Shown: piece after piece, positions 8,461 through 17,479 of the stretch
How positions within the stretch are numbered: the stretch's first letter is position 1
Layout: each line of letters begins with the position of its first letter
Assembly (NCBI RefSeq): GCF_019457595.1
Contig: NZ_CP080419.1
Span: forward strand, 372,001-436,000
Direction of reading: 5' to 3'
Length of the DNA stretch: 64,000 nucleotides
Origin: Shewanella psychrotolerans
Lineage (GTDB): Bacteria; Pseudomonadota; Gammaproteobacteria; Enterobacterales; Shewanellaceae
Notes under the pieces: model-generated
Database searches by the model: none
Told to the model about the DNA's origin: nothing
What the model saw: only the letters and a program-made list of their open reading frames with translations
Program-made: the position numbers and the translations under genes

Positions 8461-11133
8461 ATGGCAGATATTGATTTTTCTTCTTTGGCTGAAGACACAT
8501 TGTCTACATTTTCAGAAATTGCTGATAACGCAACTAGTAAGCTTGACAGTGAAGGCTTTTGGAGGGCGGATAGTTTTGCCAGTGGCAATACTCTTACAGG
8601 AAATAAAGCTTTTCAAAACCTCGCCAGTATCCAACAAACTAATCGTGACCAACTGCTCAAACTCTGTCAAGAACCAGCGATAGCTAGACTAGTTATTGAG
8701 GATGACAACGAAAATCAAGAAGTAATATTTATTGCACGAAACACCAACTTGCCGCTTCCTTCGGGAAAAATATTTGCTAGCTACCGTTCGCCGATCGGAC
8801 GGTTAGCAGAGGTGATGTTAGGCGACGAAGCTAAGATTACTCTCGACGGAAGAGAGCAGCTGTTTTATGTGATAGAGAAAACCAGTTTTCGACCAAAAAA
8901 AGAAACCGATGGATGGGATTCAACCCAAACTCAATATCGCCATCTTAATAGAGGCGCCTATTCTATTGAATCATTGCGCGCTCTTATACAAGCAAGAGAT
9001 TTCGATAGTGCTGATGAGCTTGATCTACTACTGGAACAGGCTGAGGCTAAAAGTGGTGTTTCGGCGGGTATTGGCCATCAAGTTCGCACTGCGATGGGTT
9101 TGAGGGATCAGCCAATATTGGATACGTTCCAAGGAGAAATCTTTCGCTTACCTTTGAATAGCCAACTTATCATTCTCGGACCTCCAGGAACAGGGAAAAC
9201 CACCACGTTAATTAAGCGCTTGGGACAAAAGCTGGACATAGAGTCTCTTGAAGCCGAAGAAAAGCGGCTTACAGAAACATCTAAAAACCAAATGCAACAT
9301 TCGTCTAGCTGGATAATGTTTACTCCGTCGGAGCTACTTAAGCATTATTTAAAAGAGGCTTTTAGCAGGGAACAAGTACCGGCATCGGACTCACACATCA
9401 GGACATGGATAAGTTTTCGCAACGATATTGCACGCAATGCTCTGGGTGTTTTACGTTCAGCTAATGGCGGGAAGTTCTCGTTAAAGAACGATTTATTAAA
9501 CCTAGCGCCTGCAGTGATTGACGATGCTAGTCGTTGGTATGGATCCTTTGAGGATTTTCATGAACAACGATTAAAATACCAATTTAAAGAAGGAGTAGTG
9601 ATTGCCACCTCTGCAGCCCCAGATTCTGCATATACCATATCAGAACATTTACAATTGCTAGCTAGCAAAGTTGAATCTCGGAATCTGATAGATATTTATC
9701 GTGAATTAGAAACGATTGAAGATTCTTTTAAGTCAGCACTGAATGACTCAAAAACTATTGCCGACGATTTGTTAAAAAAAGAACGTAACCGTTTATATAA
9801 TAATGATAGAGAAATTTTCCATAAATTAGCTAAGTACTTAGAAACCCTTCATCAGGAAAATGAACCGGATGACGAAGAGTTTTTCGATGATGAGCAAGAA
9901 GAAGTTTCTGCCCTGAGTAATAATACGATTCAAGTCGCTGTGAAAGCCTACTTGTCTGCGATTCGAGCTTTGGCAAGAACTAAGTACTTAAAACGTAGCT
10001 TACCAAAAAAATCACGCTCATCATCAATTATTAGATTTCTTGAAAAGTCTGTGCCCAGCGATGATGTGCTGTTTGAAATCGGCAAGCACATTAGCTATCA
10101 AAATGGTTTACGCCGCTTTGTGAATAGCCATAAACGCTATGTGTCAGATGTAGCTACGAGTTATAGATATTTTAGAAAGGACAAAACAGTTCTGGCTGAT
10201 TTCTATGACATTGAAGTAACTAATACGACTCAGCTCTCGAGCATTGAACTGGATGCCATCATTCTGTTAATGCTAAAAACAGCTCGGCAATTGATGATGC
10301 AAGGTTTTGTGGCTAAATCCCTTGATGAAGCGAGGTTTTCATATCTTGCGAGTATTTCGGACCTATATAAAAATCAAGTCATGGTCGATGAAGCGACTGA
10401 CTTTTCGATTTTGCAACTAGCCTGTATGGAAAGTTTAACCTCTTTGAAAACTAAATCATTTTTTGCATGTGGAGACTTTAATCAGCGTATAACGGCCACA
10501 GGCATTCGCAGTCAGCAACAATTGTCTTGGATTTCACCTCGTCTTTCTATCAAGCATATTCAGCTTGTTTATCGACAAAGCAAAACTTTAAATGAGTTTG
10601 CAGGCGAGCTCTTACGCATACAGGGTGGAGATCTAAGCGCATTAGGCAAGCTCCCCGTGGAGAGCAATCATATCGGTGTCAAGCCAGTGCTATGCGAAAA
10701 CGCAGGCGATAACGGATCTGTAATTTGGATCGCTGAACGGATTATGGAGGTGGAACGTGCAGTTCAACAATTACCTACCATTGCCGTATTGGTTAACTCT
10801 GAAGCAGAAGTAAAGCCAATAGCCGAGAAACTGGCTAGTTATCTAGAAGAAGTTAACCTCAGTGTTGTAGCTTGCGAAGAAGGAAGTGCCCTTGGTGAGG
10901 GGACCGATATCCGAGTATTTGATGTCCAGCATATCAAAGGACTTGAGTTTGAAGCTGTCTTTTTTGTCGGTATCGATGAATTAGCTCAAAAAAAGCCTGA
11001 TCTTTTTGATCGTTATCTTTATGTTGGCACAACAAGAGCTGCAACCTATTTAGGCCTTGTCTGCCATAACTCATTACCTGAATCTATTGAGCCTCTCAGA
11101 GATAGGTTTGATTCATGTTGGCAAGCCAACTAG
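8461..11133 (+). CDS. UvrD-like superfamily 1 helicase
   Basis: This is an 890-residue protein. Walker A GPPGTGKTTT is at 240-249, Walker B VDEATDF at about 642-648, then ACGDFNQRIT, the SF1 motif HIKGLEFEAVFF at about 824 and VGTTRA near the C-terminus. This is the UvrD/Rep order, with a long insertion between the Walker motifs. AAGGA at 8448-8452 with 8-nt spacing selects ATG 8461 over a TTG six bases earlier. It follows the PLD-helicase by 87 bp on the same strand and ends the cassette. A second helicase beside the DUF499/DUF3780/DUF1156/PLD set suggests a helper that unwinds or degrades incoming DNA (inference). Confidence 0.85.
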   Translation: MADIDFSSLAEDTLSTFSEIADNATSKLDSEGFWRADSFASGNTLTGNKAFQNLASIQQTNRDQLLKLCQEPAIARLVIEDDNENQEVIFIARNTNLPLPSGKIFASYRSPIGRLAEVMLGDEAKITLDGREQLFYVIEKTSFRPKKETDGWDSTQTQYRHLNRGAYSIESLRALIQARDFDSADELDLLLEQAEAKSGVSAGIGHQVRTAMGLRDQPILDTFQGEIFRLPLNSQLIILGPPGTGKTTTLIKRLGQKLDIESLEAEEKRLTETSKNQMQHSSSWIMFTPSELLKHYLKEAFSREQVPASDSHIRTWISFRNDIARNALGVLRSANGGKFSLKNDLLNLAPAVIDDASRWYGSFEDFHEQRLKYQFKEGVVIATSAAPDSAYTISEHLQLLASKVESRNLIDIYRELETIEDSFKSALNDSKTIADDLLKKERNRLYNNDREIFHKLAKYLETLHQENEPDDEEFFDDEQEEVSALSNNTIQVAVKAYLSAIRALARTKYLKRSLPKKSRSSSIIRFLEKSVPSDDVLFEIGKHISYQNGLRRFVNSHKRYVSDVATSYRYFRKDKTVLADFYDIEVTNTTQLSSIELDAIILLMLKTARQLMMQGFVAKSLDEARFSYLASISDLYKNQVMVDEATDFSILQLACMESLTSLKTKSFFACGDFNQRITATGIRSQQQLSWISPRLSIKHIQLVYRQSKTLNEFAGELLRIQGGDLSALGKLPVESNHIGVKPVLCENAGDNGSVIWIAERIMEVERAVQQLPTIAVLVNSEAEVKPIAEKLASYLEEVNLSVVACEEGSALGEGTDIRVFDVQHIKGLEFEAVFFVGIDELAQKKPDLFDRYLYVGTTRAATYLGLVCHNSLPESIEPLRDRFDSCWQAN

Positions 11134-11203
11134 ATTTCAGTCATCAGAGAACCTCCTACCTGGAGATTTTTTCATAGAAATTAATTATTAACCTATGATT
11201 ATA

Positions 11204-11256
11204 TTGACATAAATAGTACTTGTAATAATTACACTAAAATTACGGTTTTATCGTAA
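11204..11256 (+). promoter_or_regulatory. Candidate promoter and operator of the island HTH gene
   Basis: TTGACA at 11204-11209 and TAATTA at 11226-11231 are 16 bp apart. Just downstream is an inverted repeat, TTACG (11240-11244) and CGTAA (11252-11256), with a 7-bp gap. Since the next gene encodes an N-terminal helix-turn-helix, autoregulation at this repeat is a reasonable guess. The site stands in an AT-rich 165-bp gap that separates this gene from the defence cassette, so it is probably expressed independently. Confidence 0.5.
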
Positions 11257-11298
11257 CTCTATGTTGTTACTATGGGGCAACACTTTATGGAGGTGATG

Positions 11299-12555
11299 AT
11301 GAATAGTTCCAACGCTAAGCTGAATAAACAGATTTCGAAGTACTATGTTGAACACGCTTGTGGAATATCAAGCACTGGTCAGGTTGCGAAAGAGCTAAAC
11401 CTGGATGCATCGAGAGTCTCTGAATTAAAGGGCGCGCGTCGTCAGTTAACAACTGAGCAAGCTGAAATAATAAAAAAAATTTATGGGCTGCCATCTGCGT
11501 CACAAAGTCATTGGATTGAAGGTGAGTTATTGCCAAAAGACTTCCACAAAAGTTTTATTGATAACGGGCTAACTATACATTTCATAAATCTGATTGAGCT
11601 GGTAAATTCTGAACGTTTCTGGGACTCTTTTTTAAAGGGAGTGTCAGTAAATGAATCATCGGTCCCGGGATTTAAGTTACCTTGGACGTTATCATGGGAA
11701 GAGCAAGAGCTCATCGGTCCCAAAAATAATGAAATTTTAAAAAAATATAAGCTTAATTTATTGGATAAGCTTTTTAAAAGAGACGATTTTCAGAAGTGGT
11801 GTGACTCAGCCCATTATCTAATGCACCAAAGTGGCATTGTTAAAGATAATCAGTTCTATGAAAATATTTTTTACGAAAAGGATATCCTCTCGGCAATTGT
11901 AGAAAATGGTGTTGTTCACTGGAATGTTCCTACTAGTGACTTTAAAAGACTGCCTATGATTTGTGATGAGGTTGAGCCTCACTTTAGAATTTCAGGCGGA
12001 TACGAAATCAATTCGCGTCATATAGAAAAAATAATTATTTTGTATCGATTAAGGCAATTAATGGAAGGCAAAACGTATGCTTATTTATTCGAAGATCAAA
12101 ATTCATTATTTTCTAAGAAGCTGACAATAAATCACAAAAACTCACCAGTTAAAGAGTACGTGGTGGTTGGTAAGTGTGTATGGGACCCCGATAAACTATT
12201 TAGGTTACAGGTGCCTATCATTATGAATAGTGTGATTGGCTGGAGCTCGGGGGAAGATTACTCTCATTCGTATGAACGAGATATCATGCCTCATAGACAT
12301 AGGTTTATAACAATTAGGCTGTTTTACACTGAAACGTATAATTACCTTGTTGAGCTTAAACTTTTTGATGATGAATATGGTGCGATCTGTAATAGATGCT
12401 TGATGATTCAAGTTGAAGATAGGCAGAATGTTTTTGATGAGTTAAAGGGTATATTTGATTATTTTAAAATCGAAAATATTTTTATGATGAATAGTGTCAA
12501 GCGCGCTGTTGCTGACAATGGCGGCTATATTCCTTCTGCAATTTATATTGACTGA
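11299..12555 (+). CDS. Unrecognised island protein with N-terminal helix-turn-helix
   Basis: This is about 418 residues from ATG 11299, which GGAGG at 11289-11293 supports; in-frame ATGs at 11272, 11287 and 11296 are less well placed. Residues about 15-60 read as a Cro/CI-like helix-turn-helix (TGQVAKELNLDASRVSELK, then a second helix pair ending KKIYGLP). The remaining 350 residues match no family I know. They are rich in aromatic and charged residues, without membrane segments or an evident catalytic motif. Base composition is clearly AT-rich, unlike the core genome. It sits between the defence cassette and the integrase, as accessory regulators or stand-alone defence genes do. A DNA-binding regulator is the cautious guess. 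Confidence 0.7.
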   Translation: MNSSNAKLNKQISKYYVEHACGISSTGQVAKELNLDASRVSELKGARRQLTTEQAEIIKKIYGLPSASQSHWIEGELLPKDFHKSFIDNGLTIHFINLIELVNSERFWDSFLKGVSVNESSVPGFKLPWTLSWEEQELIGPKNNEILKKYKLNLLDKLFKRDDFQKWCDSAHYLMHQSGIVKDNQFYENIFYEKDILSAIVENGVVHWNVPTSDFKRLPMICDEVEPHFRISGGYEINSRHIEKIIILYRLRQLMEGKTYAYLFEDQNSLFSKKLTINHKNSPVKEYVVVGKCVWDPDKLFRLQVPIIMNSVIGWSSGEDYSHSYERDIMPHRHRFITIRLFYTETYNYLVELKLFDDEYGAICNRCLMIQVEDRQNVFDELKGIFDYFKIENIFMMNSVKRAVADNGGYIPSAIYID

Positions 12556-12575
12556 ATAACCATTACTCTCTTTTT

Positions 12576-12611
12576 GAAAGAATAACCTTCATTTTAGGGG
12601 GCTATTCTTTC
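12576..12611. other. 12-bp hairpin between convergent island gene and integrase
   Basis: GAAAGAATAACC (12576-12587) pairs with GGCTATTCTTTC (12600-12611) with one mismatch and a 12-nt loop. It is placed between two convergent genes, where a bidirectional terminator would be expected, but neither strand shows a strong U-tract after the stem. Confidence 0.5.
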
Positions 12612-12629
12612 ATGTGTTTAGGTTACTTG

Positions 12630-13844
12630 TTATTGATTGATTATTAAATCTATGACTTTTGACAATTGATTTAAAGCTTCTTTCCGCTCTTCAAAATAAT
12701 CATGCTGGTTATAGATCCCTTCTACACCTTTAAGCTTATGATTCAGGCAACGCTCTGCGACATGCCCTGGTGTGCCTTGCTTGGCTAGTAGAGTACGGCA
12801 AGTGCGGCGTAAGTCATGAACAGTGAAGTGAGCCATATCGCCCATTAAGTTAGGTGGTTGTTTCTTCTTACCGGCTTCATGACCAAAAAGTTTGGTGATA
12901 GCGCGATTAAGTGTGTCTTTGCCCATATGCGGGTTCTTGCTCGAACGTCGGCTAGGGAACACATATTCAGACCCACAAGCTCTTACTTTTAACTCCAGTA
13001 TCCAACCCATCACGATTTCAGGTAATGGAATAGCAATGCCAACACCTGATTTACTTCGCTCTTTTGATAAGTTCCAAACCTTCTGCTCTAGATCAAATTC
13101 CTTCCATGGCGCTTCTGCCAATTCAGACTTCCTAATACCCAATGTCACCAGCAATGCACAAGCAAGATAGTTTTCTCGGCTAAAGCTGTCACTATTTTCG
13201 CGTGCAACTTTAAAAAATTGAGTGAGCTCTTCGATGGTTAAGGCTCTGTCTTTGCTTTTTTCCACGCCACCAGCATCAGTAACAGAAAATGCACTCGCTG
13301 GATTTGCGCTAAGCAAATCCAGTTTTATGCCGTGATTGAAAAGTTGCTTACTGTACATCAGTGCGTCGTTAGCGATTGCTGGGCGGTTCGTGGCTGCGAT
13401 GGCTTGTAAAACTGCTCTTATGTCTCTGGCTGTAACGCTATCGACGTTAAAGCTACCTATATGGGGAGCAATGTCCTTACGGTAGATACGTTCGGGGATT
13501 TCGTGATGTTTGAGCCTTTTGATATTGCCTAAATGCCAATCAGCAAAGAGATCATCGACGGTTTTAATTTCGGCTTGTTCAGCGCGTTTCTTGGCAATAA
13601 GAGGATCTAAGCCATCACGAAACTGCTTCATTTTAATTGCGGCTTCTGCGCGTGCATCTGCCAATGAAAGATCACTGTATTTAGCCAGTGTCATCTCTTT
13701 GCGTTTCTTGTTGGCGGTGTAGCGGAGCATCCAAAACGCTTTGCCGGATTTGGGAACGACAAAATATAAACCTTCACCATCAGCGAATCGGCCAGGCTCT
13801 CCTTTAGTTTTTGCTGCAACTTCCTTTGCGGTTAACTTTCCCAT
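12630..13844 (-). CDS. int: Tyrosine-recombinase integrase of the yicC island
   Basis: This is a 404-residue protein of the P4-like/DUF4102 class. The N-terminal arm-binding domain (residues 1-85, FADGEGLYFVV then FWMLRY) is followed by a core-binding domain and the catalytic domain. Catalytic residues visible are R238 (GIRKSE), H343-x-x-R346 (HDLRRT), H369 (LNHK) and the probable nucleophile Y378 (IYNQHDY). It should cut and rejoin att sites to insert and excise the island. It is transcribed away from yicC, its start lies about 200 bp from the yicC stop codon, and the gap holds repeats fitting its arm sites. Integrases at this site are typical of mobilizable genomic islands of Vibrio and Shewanella. 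Confidence 0.95.
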   Translation of the reverse strand: MGKLTAKEVAAKTKGEPGRFADGEGLYFVVPKSGKAFWMLRYTANKKRKEMTLAKYSDLSLADARAEAAIKMKQFRDGLDPLIAKKRAEQAEIKTVDDLFADWHLGNIKRLKHHEIPERIYRKDIAPHIGSFNVDSVTARDIRAVLQAIAATNRPAIANDALMYSKQLFNHGIKLDLLSANPASAFSVTDAGGVEKSKDRALTIEELTQFFKVARENSDSFSRENYLACALLVTLGIRKSELAEAPWKEFDLEQKVWNLSKERSKSGVGIAIPLPEIVMGWILELKVRACGSEYVFPSRRSSKNPHMGKDTLNRAITKLFGHEAGKKKQPPNLMGDMAHFTVHDLRRTCRTLLAKQGTPGHVAERCLNHKLKGVEGIYNQHDYFEERKEALNQLSKVIDLIINQ

Positions 13845-13884
13845 AAGCCCTTAGTCTCCAGCCAAATACAAGGGCGGGTCATTT

Positions 13885-13960
13885 ACCCACCACTACGTAT
13901 TAACTGTATACTAGTTTACTCACCAAATCACCCACCTTTTTGTGTTGGAAAGTGGTGGGT
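13885..13960. repeat. Integrase arm-type repeats near the attachment site
   Basis: ACCCACCACT at 13885-13894, ACCCACCTTT at 13930-13939 and the inverted copy AGTGGTGGGT at 13951-13960 are clustered in the 198-bp gap between integrase and yicC. Short direct and inverted repeats beside int are the usual arm-binding sites. The crossover core should lie nearby, in or next to the last codons of yicC (about 14035-14060); its second copy would be at the far end of the island, outside the window. Confidence 0.6.
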
Positions 13961-14042
13961 GCCAATGAACCTCTTTGGATTGATGTTTAATTAAATCGTT
14001 TAGAATCAACCATAAAATGATTTATTTGGGCTCTATTGGATA

Positions 14043-14906
14043 TCATTCAATGTTCTGGATCTGTTCGCGCATCTGCTCGATAAGCACTTTTAACTCTACC
14101 GCTGCTGCGGTGACGTCGCTGCTGATCGATTTAGAGGCGAGGGTGTTAGATTCGCGGTTAAATTCTTGCATCATAAAGTCGAGGCGACGACCTTGAGCAC
14201 CGCCTTTTTTAAGGATGCGACGAGTCTCGGCAACGTGAGCGTCGAGTCGATCCATCTCTTCGGCAACATCCATCTTCTGTGCCAGGATCACCATCTCTTG
14301 CTCCATACGGGCGGGATCGAGTTCGCCTTGAATTTCGCTTAAGCGATTGCTGATCTTATCGCGTTGCCACTGCATAACGCTTGGCATGTGCTCACGTACG
14401 ATAGCGACTTGGTCGACGATTTGATCAAGACGCGTTTGAAGCATGGTGTTGATGGCATCGCCTTCGCGACCACGGGCTTCGATGAACTGTTCGATGGCAT
14501 CATCAAAGGCGACGAGAAGTTCTTTGCTGATCGCGTCCATATCCTGTTCGCTACCAGACATTACGCCTGGCCAGCGCAATACATCGACGAGATTGATTTC
14601 GCCTTGTCCGGCTTCTTGCTTTACCCAGTTGGCAGCTTGAATTATCTGGGTTGCCAAGGCTTGGTTAAGTTGTAGATCGCTGTCTTTATTCTCACCTAGG
14701 TCATAACGCAGGTTGACTTCGATCTTGCCACGATTTAAACGTTTGCGTAGACGGTCTCTCAGCACAGGCTCTAGGCTGCGAAGTTGCTCTGGTAGGCGTA
14801 GGTAGGTTTCTAGATAACGCTGATTGACCGAGCGGATCTCCCAAGAGGCGGTGCCCCATTGTGCTTTGTGCTCGATGCGAGCGTAGGCTGTCATGCTTTG
14901 GATCAT
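14043..14906 (-). CDS. yicC: YicC family endoribonuclease
   Basis: This 287-residue protein is full-length for the family. It begins MIQSMTAYAR and ends with the conserved MREQIQNIE tail, so the island insertion at its 3' end kept the reading frame intact. Middle features include SVNQRYLE, LRDRLRKRLNRG and MDVAEEMDRLDAHV. YicC proteins are endoribonucleases implicated in turnover of small regulatory RNA in E. coli. It is divergent from rph, as in enteric bacteria. The preserved C-terminus is also the integration target of the upstream island. Confidence 0.95.
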   Translation of the reverse strand: MIQSMTAYARIEHKAQWGTASWEIRSVNQRYLETYLRLPEQLRSLEPVLRDRLRKRLNRGKIEVNLRYDLGENKDSDLQLNQALATQIIQAANWVKQEAGQGEINLVDVLRWPGVMSGSEQDMDAISKELLVAFDDAIEQFIEARGREGDAINTMLQTRLDQIVDQVAIVREHMPSVMQWQRDKISNRLSEIQGELDPARMEQEMVILAQKMDVAEEMDRLDAHVAETRRILKKGGAQGRRLDFMMQEFNRESNTLASKSISSDVTAAAVELKVLIEQMREQIQNIE

Positions 14907-14945
14907 GGGTTATTCCAATTGTTTAAATCGATTAATTGAGCCTCG

Positions 14946-14974
14946 ATTATAGTCTGATGATGCACAGGGTTAAA
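14946..14974 (-). promoter_or_regulatory. Candidate yicC promoter
   Basis: On the minus strand, TTTAAC (14974-14969) and TATAAT (14951-14946) are 17 bp apart, about 40 bp before the yicC start. The -10 element is perfect and the -35 is weak. Confidence 0.45.
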
Positions 14975-15014
14975 GCAAACTCTGCCGCCTTTACGCGTTG
15001 ACGCATGAATATCA

Positions 15015-15043
15015 TGGCATCCATCGGCGCTAGCCCCTATAAT
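15015..15043 (+). promoter_or_regulatory. Candidate rph promoter
   Basis: A consensus TATAAT at 15038-15043 stands 45 bp before the rph start. The best -35 at 17-bp spacing, TGGCAT at 15015-15020, is poor, so an activator or a different spacing may be involved. Confidence 0.4.
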
Positions 15044-15087
15044 ATGCAGCCAAATTTGCTTTCAATTTATCTAAACAGGAATTTCCT

Positions 15088-15801
15088 ATGCGCCCAAGTG
15101 ACAGAACGCCCGCTCAATCTCGTCCAGTAACGATTACTCGACAGTTTACCGCTCACGCAGAAGGTTCTGTTTTGGTTGAATTTGGTGAGACTAAAGTACT
15201 TTGTACTGCTAGCTTCACTGAGGGCGTGCCACGCTTTCTTAAGGGGCAAGGCCAAGGTTGGGTAACCGCAGAATACGGTATGTTGCCACGTTCGACCCAT
15301 AGCCGTATGGACCGTGAAGCGGCTCGTGGTAAGCAATCTGGTCGTACTCAGGAGATCCAACGTCTTATCGGTCGCGCACTACGTGCTGCGGTTGATATGA
15401 AAGCGCTGGGTGAAAACACTATCGTTATCGACTGTGACGTGATTCAGGCCGACGGCGGCACACGTACAGCTGCTATCACCGGTGCGTGTGTGGCATTGGT
15501 TGACGCGCTTAGCTGGGCTCGTGGTAAAGGTATCATTAAGAGCAATCCACTTAAGTTCTTAATCGCTGCGGTTAGTGTGGGTATCTATAAAGGCGAGCCG
15601 ATTTGTGACCTTGAATATATCGAAGACAGCGCTGCAGAAACTGATATGAACGTAGTGATGACTGAAACGGGCAAGATCATTGAGATCCAAGGCACCGCTG
15701 AAGGTGAGCCGTTTAGTCATGAAGAGTTGCTCAGTCTACTTGAACTGGCTAAGCACGGTATTCGTGAAATCGTTGATGTGCAGAAGGCCGCATTGAGCTA
15801 A
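15088..15801 (+). CDS. rph: Ribonuclease PH
   Basis: This is a 237-residue phosphorolytic exoribonuclease that trims tRNA 3' ends using phosphate. It begins [31 protein letters not shown] core residues and the [14 protein letters not shown] segment, which carries conserved acidic residues, are present. Length equals the family norm (about 238). AGGA 7 nt upstream supports the ATG. It is followed by its own terminator, then pyrE. In E. coli K-12 the rph gene is frameshifted and polar on pyrE; here it is intact. Confidence 0.97.
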   Translation: MRPSDRTPAQSRPVTITRQFTAHAEGSVLVEFGETKVLCTASFTEGVPRFLKGQGQGWVTAEYGMLPRSTHSRMDREAARGKQSGRTQEIQRLIGRALRAAVDMKALGENTIVIDCDVIQADGGTRTAAITGACVALVDALSWARGKGIIKSNPLKFLIAAVSVGIYKGEPICDLEYIEDSAAETDMNVVMTETGKIIEIQGTAEGEPFSHEELLSLLELAKHGIREIVDVQKAALS

Positions 15802-15818
15802 TTTATTTTATTGTTATT

Positions 15819-15842
15819 AAGGGCCCTTCGGGGTCCTTTTTG
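15819..15842 (+). terminator. rph intrinsic terminator
   Basis: An 8-bp stem, AAGGGCCC and GGGTCCTT with one G-U pair, closes a UUCG tetraloop and is followed by a T-run. It resembles the pyrE attenuator in placement, though no pyrimidine-sensing leader is obvious. Confidence 0.8.
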
Positions 15843-15894
15843 TAAGTTAATATCCAAACTATAAGTACTACCCCTACATTTTTAAGGAGAGATT

Positions 15895-16536
15895 GTGAAA
15901 GCCTATCAACGTGAGTTTATTGAGTTTGCCCTTGAGCGTAATGTATTAAGATTTGGCGAATTTACGTTAAAGTCAGGCCGCACTAGCCCTTACTTCTTTA
16001 ATGCGGGTTTGTTTAATACCGGTCGTGATTTGGCGCGTCTTGGTCGTTTTTATGCAGCGGCGTTAGTCGACTCTGGTATTGAGTATAATCTTCTGTTTGG
16101 CCCTGCATACAAAGGCATCCCGATCGCGACCACGACTGCGGTTGCGCTTTGCGATCATCATGACATCGATATGCCTTACTGCTTTAACCGTAAAGAGAAG
16201 AAAGATCACGGCGAAGGCGGTTCGTTAGTGGGTAGCGAGTTAACGGGCAAGGTGATGTTGGTCGATGATGTGATAACCGCAGGTACAGCGATCCGTGAGT
16301 CGATGGAAATTATCGAAGCTCATAAAGCCCAACTTGCAGGTGTATTGATTGCGCTGGATCGCCAAGAAAAAGGCAAGGGCGAACTCTCTGCGATTCAAGA
16401 AGTTGAGCGTGACTTTGGCTGTGACATTGTGTCGATTATTAAGCTTGAAGATCTGATTAACTACTTGTCTGAAAAACCAGGTATGGAAGCGCAGCTGGCG
16501 TCAGTCAGCGCTTATCGTGACCAATACGGGATTTAA
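15895..16536 (+). CDS. pyrE: Orotate phosphoribosyltransferase
   Basis: This 213-residue enzyme forms OMP from orotate and PRPP in pyrimidine synthesis. The PRPP-binding motif [13 protein letters not shown] is at about residues 120-132, and [13 protein letters not shown] is the flexible catalytic loop. The start is GTG at 15895, selected by AAGGAGA ending 4 nt upstream and by the conserved N-terminus [12 protein letters not shown]. It lies 93 bp after rph with a terminator between, so expression may partly depend on read-through as in enteric bacteria. Confidence 0.97.
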   Translation: MKAYQREFIEFALERNVLRFGEFTLKSGRTSPYFFNAGLFNTGRDLARLGRFYAAALVDSGIEYNLLFGPAYKGIPIATTTAVALCDHHDIDMPYCFNRKEKKDHGEGGSLVGSELTGKVMLVDDVITAGTAIRESMEIIEAHKAQLAGVLIALDRQEKGKGELSAIQEVERDFGCDIVSIIKLEDLINYLSEKPGMEAQLASVSAYRDQYGI

Positions 16537-16553
16537 TCCAAGGGGTCGTGCTA

Positions 16554-16586
16554 ACAAAAAACGCTGCATTATGCAGCGTTTTTTGT
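16554..16586. terminator. Bidirectional terminator between pyrE and folE
   Basis: ACGCTGCA (16561-16568) and TGCAGCGT (16572-16579) form a perfect stem with a 3-nt loop. It is flanked by an A-run on the left and a T-run on the right, so it can stop both convergent genes. Confidence 0.85.
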
Positions 16587-16612
16587 TGAACTTCTCAGCT
16601 CATTGCTCGTAT

Positions 16613-17257
16613 CTAGTTACTCAGAAACTCGGCGCGAGTAGCAGGATTCGATTTAAAGATACCGCCGAGCGCCGTGGTGGTGGTTGAGCTGGTGGAGTCC
16701 ATTACGCCGCGAGATTTGACGCAGTAGTGCACCGCATCCATCTTCACCGCCACATCTTTGGTCTCAAGTAGCGTCTGTAATGCCACCAGAACCTGTTGTG
16801 TCAGGCGTTCTTGCACTTGGGGGCGTTGAGCAAAGAAGCGTACAATACGGTTGATTTTAGATAAGCCGATAATATTTTTACGTGGCAAATAGGCCACGGT
16901 CGCAACGCCATCTATGGTCACTAGATGATGCTCGCAGGTACTGGTTAGACTGATGTCCTTTACCTTGACCATTTCATCGAATCCCATCTTGTTTTCGATA
17001 ACCGTGATTTTAGGAAAGTTAGCGTAATCGAGGCCTGAGAAAATCTCATCAACGTACATCTTGGCGATACGTTTCGGTGTTTCGACTAAGCTATCATCAC
17101 GTAGATCGAGCGACATTAAGGTCAAGATCTCACGCATATGGTGTTCGATTTTATCCTTGCGCTCTTCGCTGCTCAGCTCGCAAGGGAGCATAGGGGTCTC
17201 GAGACCACGTGCTAATAATGCAGTTTGCACCTGCTGTGCTGCTTCACTTAATGCCAT
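16613..17257 (-). CDS. folE: GTP cyclohydrolase I
   Basis: This 214-residue enzyme converts GTP to dihydroneopterin triphosphate, the first step of folate/tetrahydropterin synthesis. Zinc and catalytic residues are visible in [12 protein letters not shown] and the later HYC, and the core [17 protein letters not shown] is intact. GGAGG five bases before the ATG at 17257 decides the start over an in-frame ATG at 17272. It converges on pyrE, and a perfect minus-strand TATAAT at 17345-17340 without a good -35 may be its promoter. Confidence 0.96.
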   Translation of the reverse strand: MALSEAAQQVQTALLARGLETPMLPCELSSEERKDKIEHHMREILTLMSLDLRDDSLVETPKRIAKMYVDEIFSGLDYANFPKITVIENKMGFDEMVKVKDISLTSTCEHHLVTIDGVATVAYLPRKNIIGLSKINRIVRFFAQRPQVQERLTQQVLVALQTLLETKDVAVKMDAVHYCVKSRGVMDSTSSTTTTALGGIFKSNPATRAEFLSN

Positions 17258-17434
17258 TAGATCCTCCACCATGTGGATAGTGGTTAGTTCAGTGCAACAA
17301 AATAACGAATAAGATGAAAGTTTTGTCGCTAAAATAATAATTATAGCTCGCCAGCTTAAGTTAAACAGTCTGTGGCGGGGTAGGGAGAATACCCTTAATT
17401 ACGGGTAATTTATACCCAAAATCAGTAGGGGAAT

Positions 17435-17466
17435 TGCAAAAAAAGCCGATTGGGATAATCGGCTTT
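17435..17466 (-). terminator. Terminator of the S9 peptidase gene
   Basis: AAAGCCGATT (17442-17451) and AATCGGCTTT (17457-17466) form a 10-bp stem. On the minus strand it is followed by seven T's, just after the peptidase stop codon. Confidence 0.85.
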
Positions 17467-17479
17467 AACGTTTTTGTTG

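Noticed and set aside
12576..12611. Hairpin after the island HTH gene taken as a terminator
   Set aside because: The stem is good but neither strand has a proper U-tract after it, so it was listed only as a hairpin.
1..14040. CRISPR array, tRNA gene or insertion sequence within the island
   Set aside because: No spaced repeat series, cloverleaf or transposase was found; the insertion target is yicC, not a tRNA.
14033..14060. Exact attachment core at the yicC end
   Set aside because: The second copy lies outside the window, so the core boundaries cannot be fixed and no att site was annotated.
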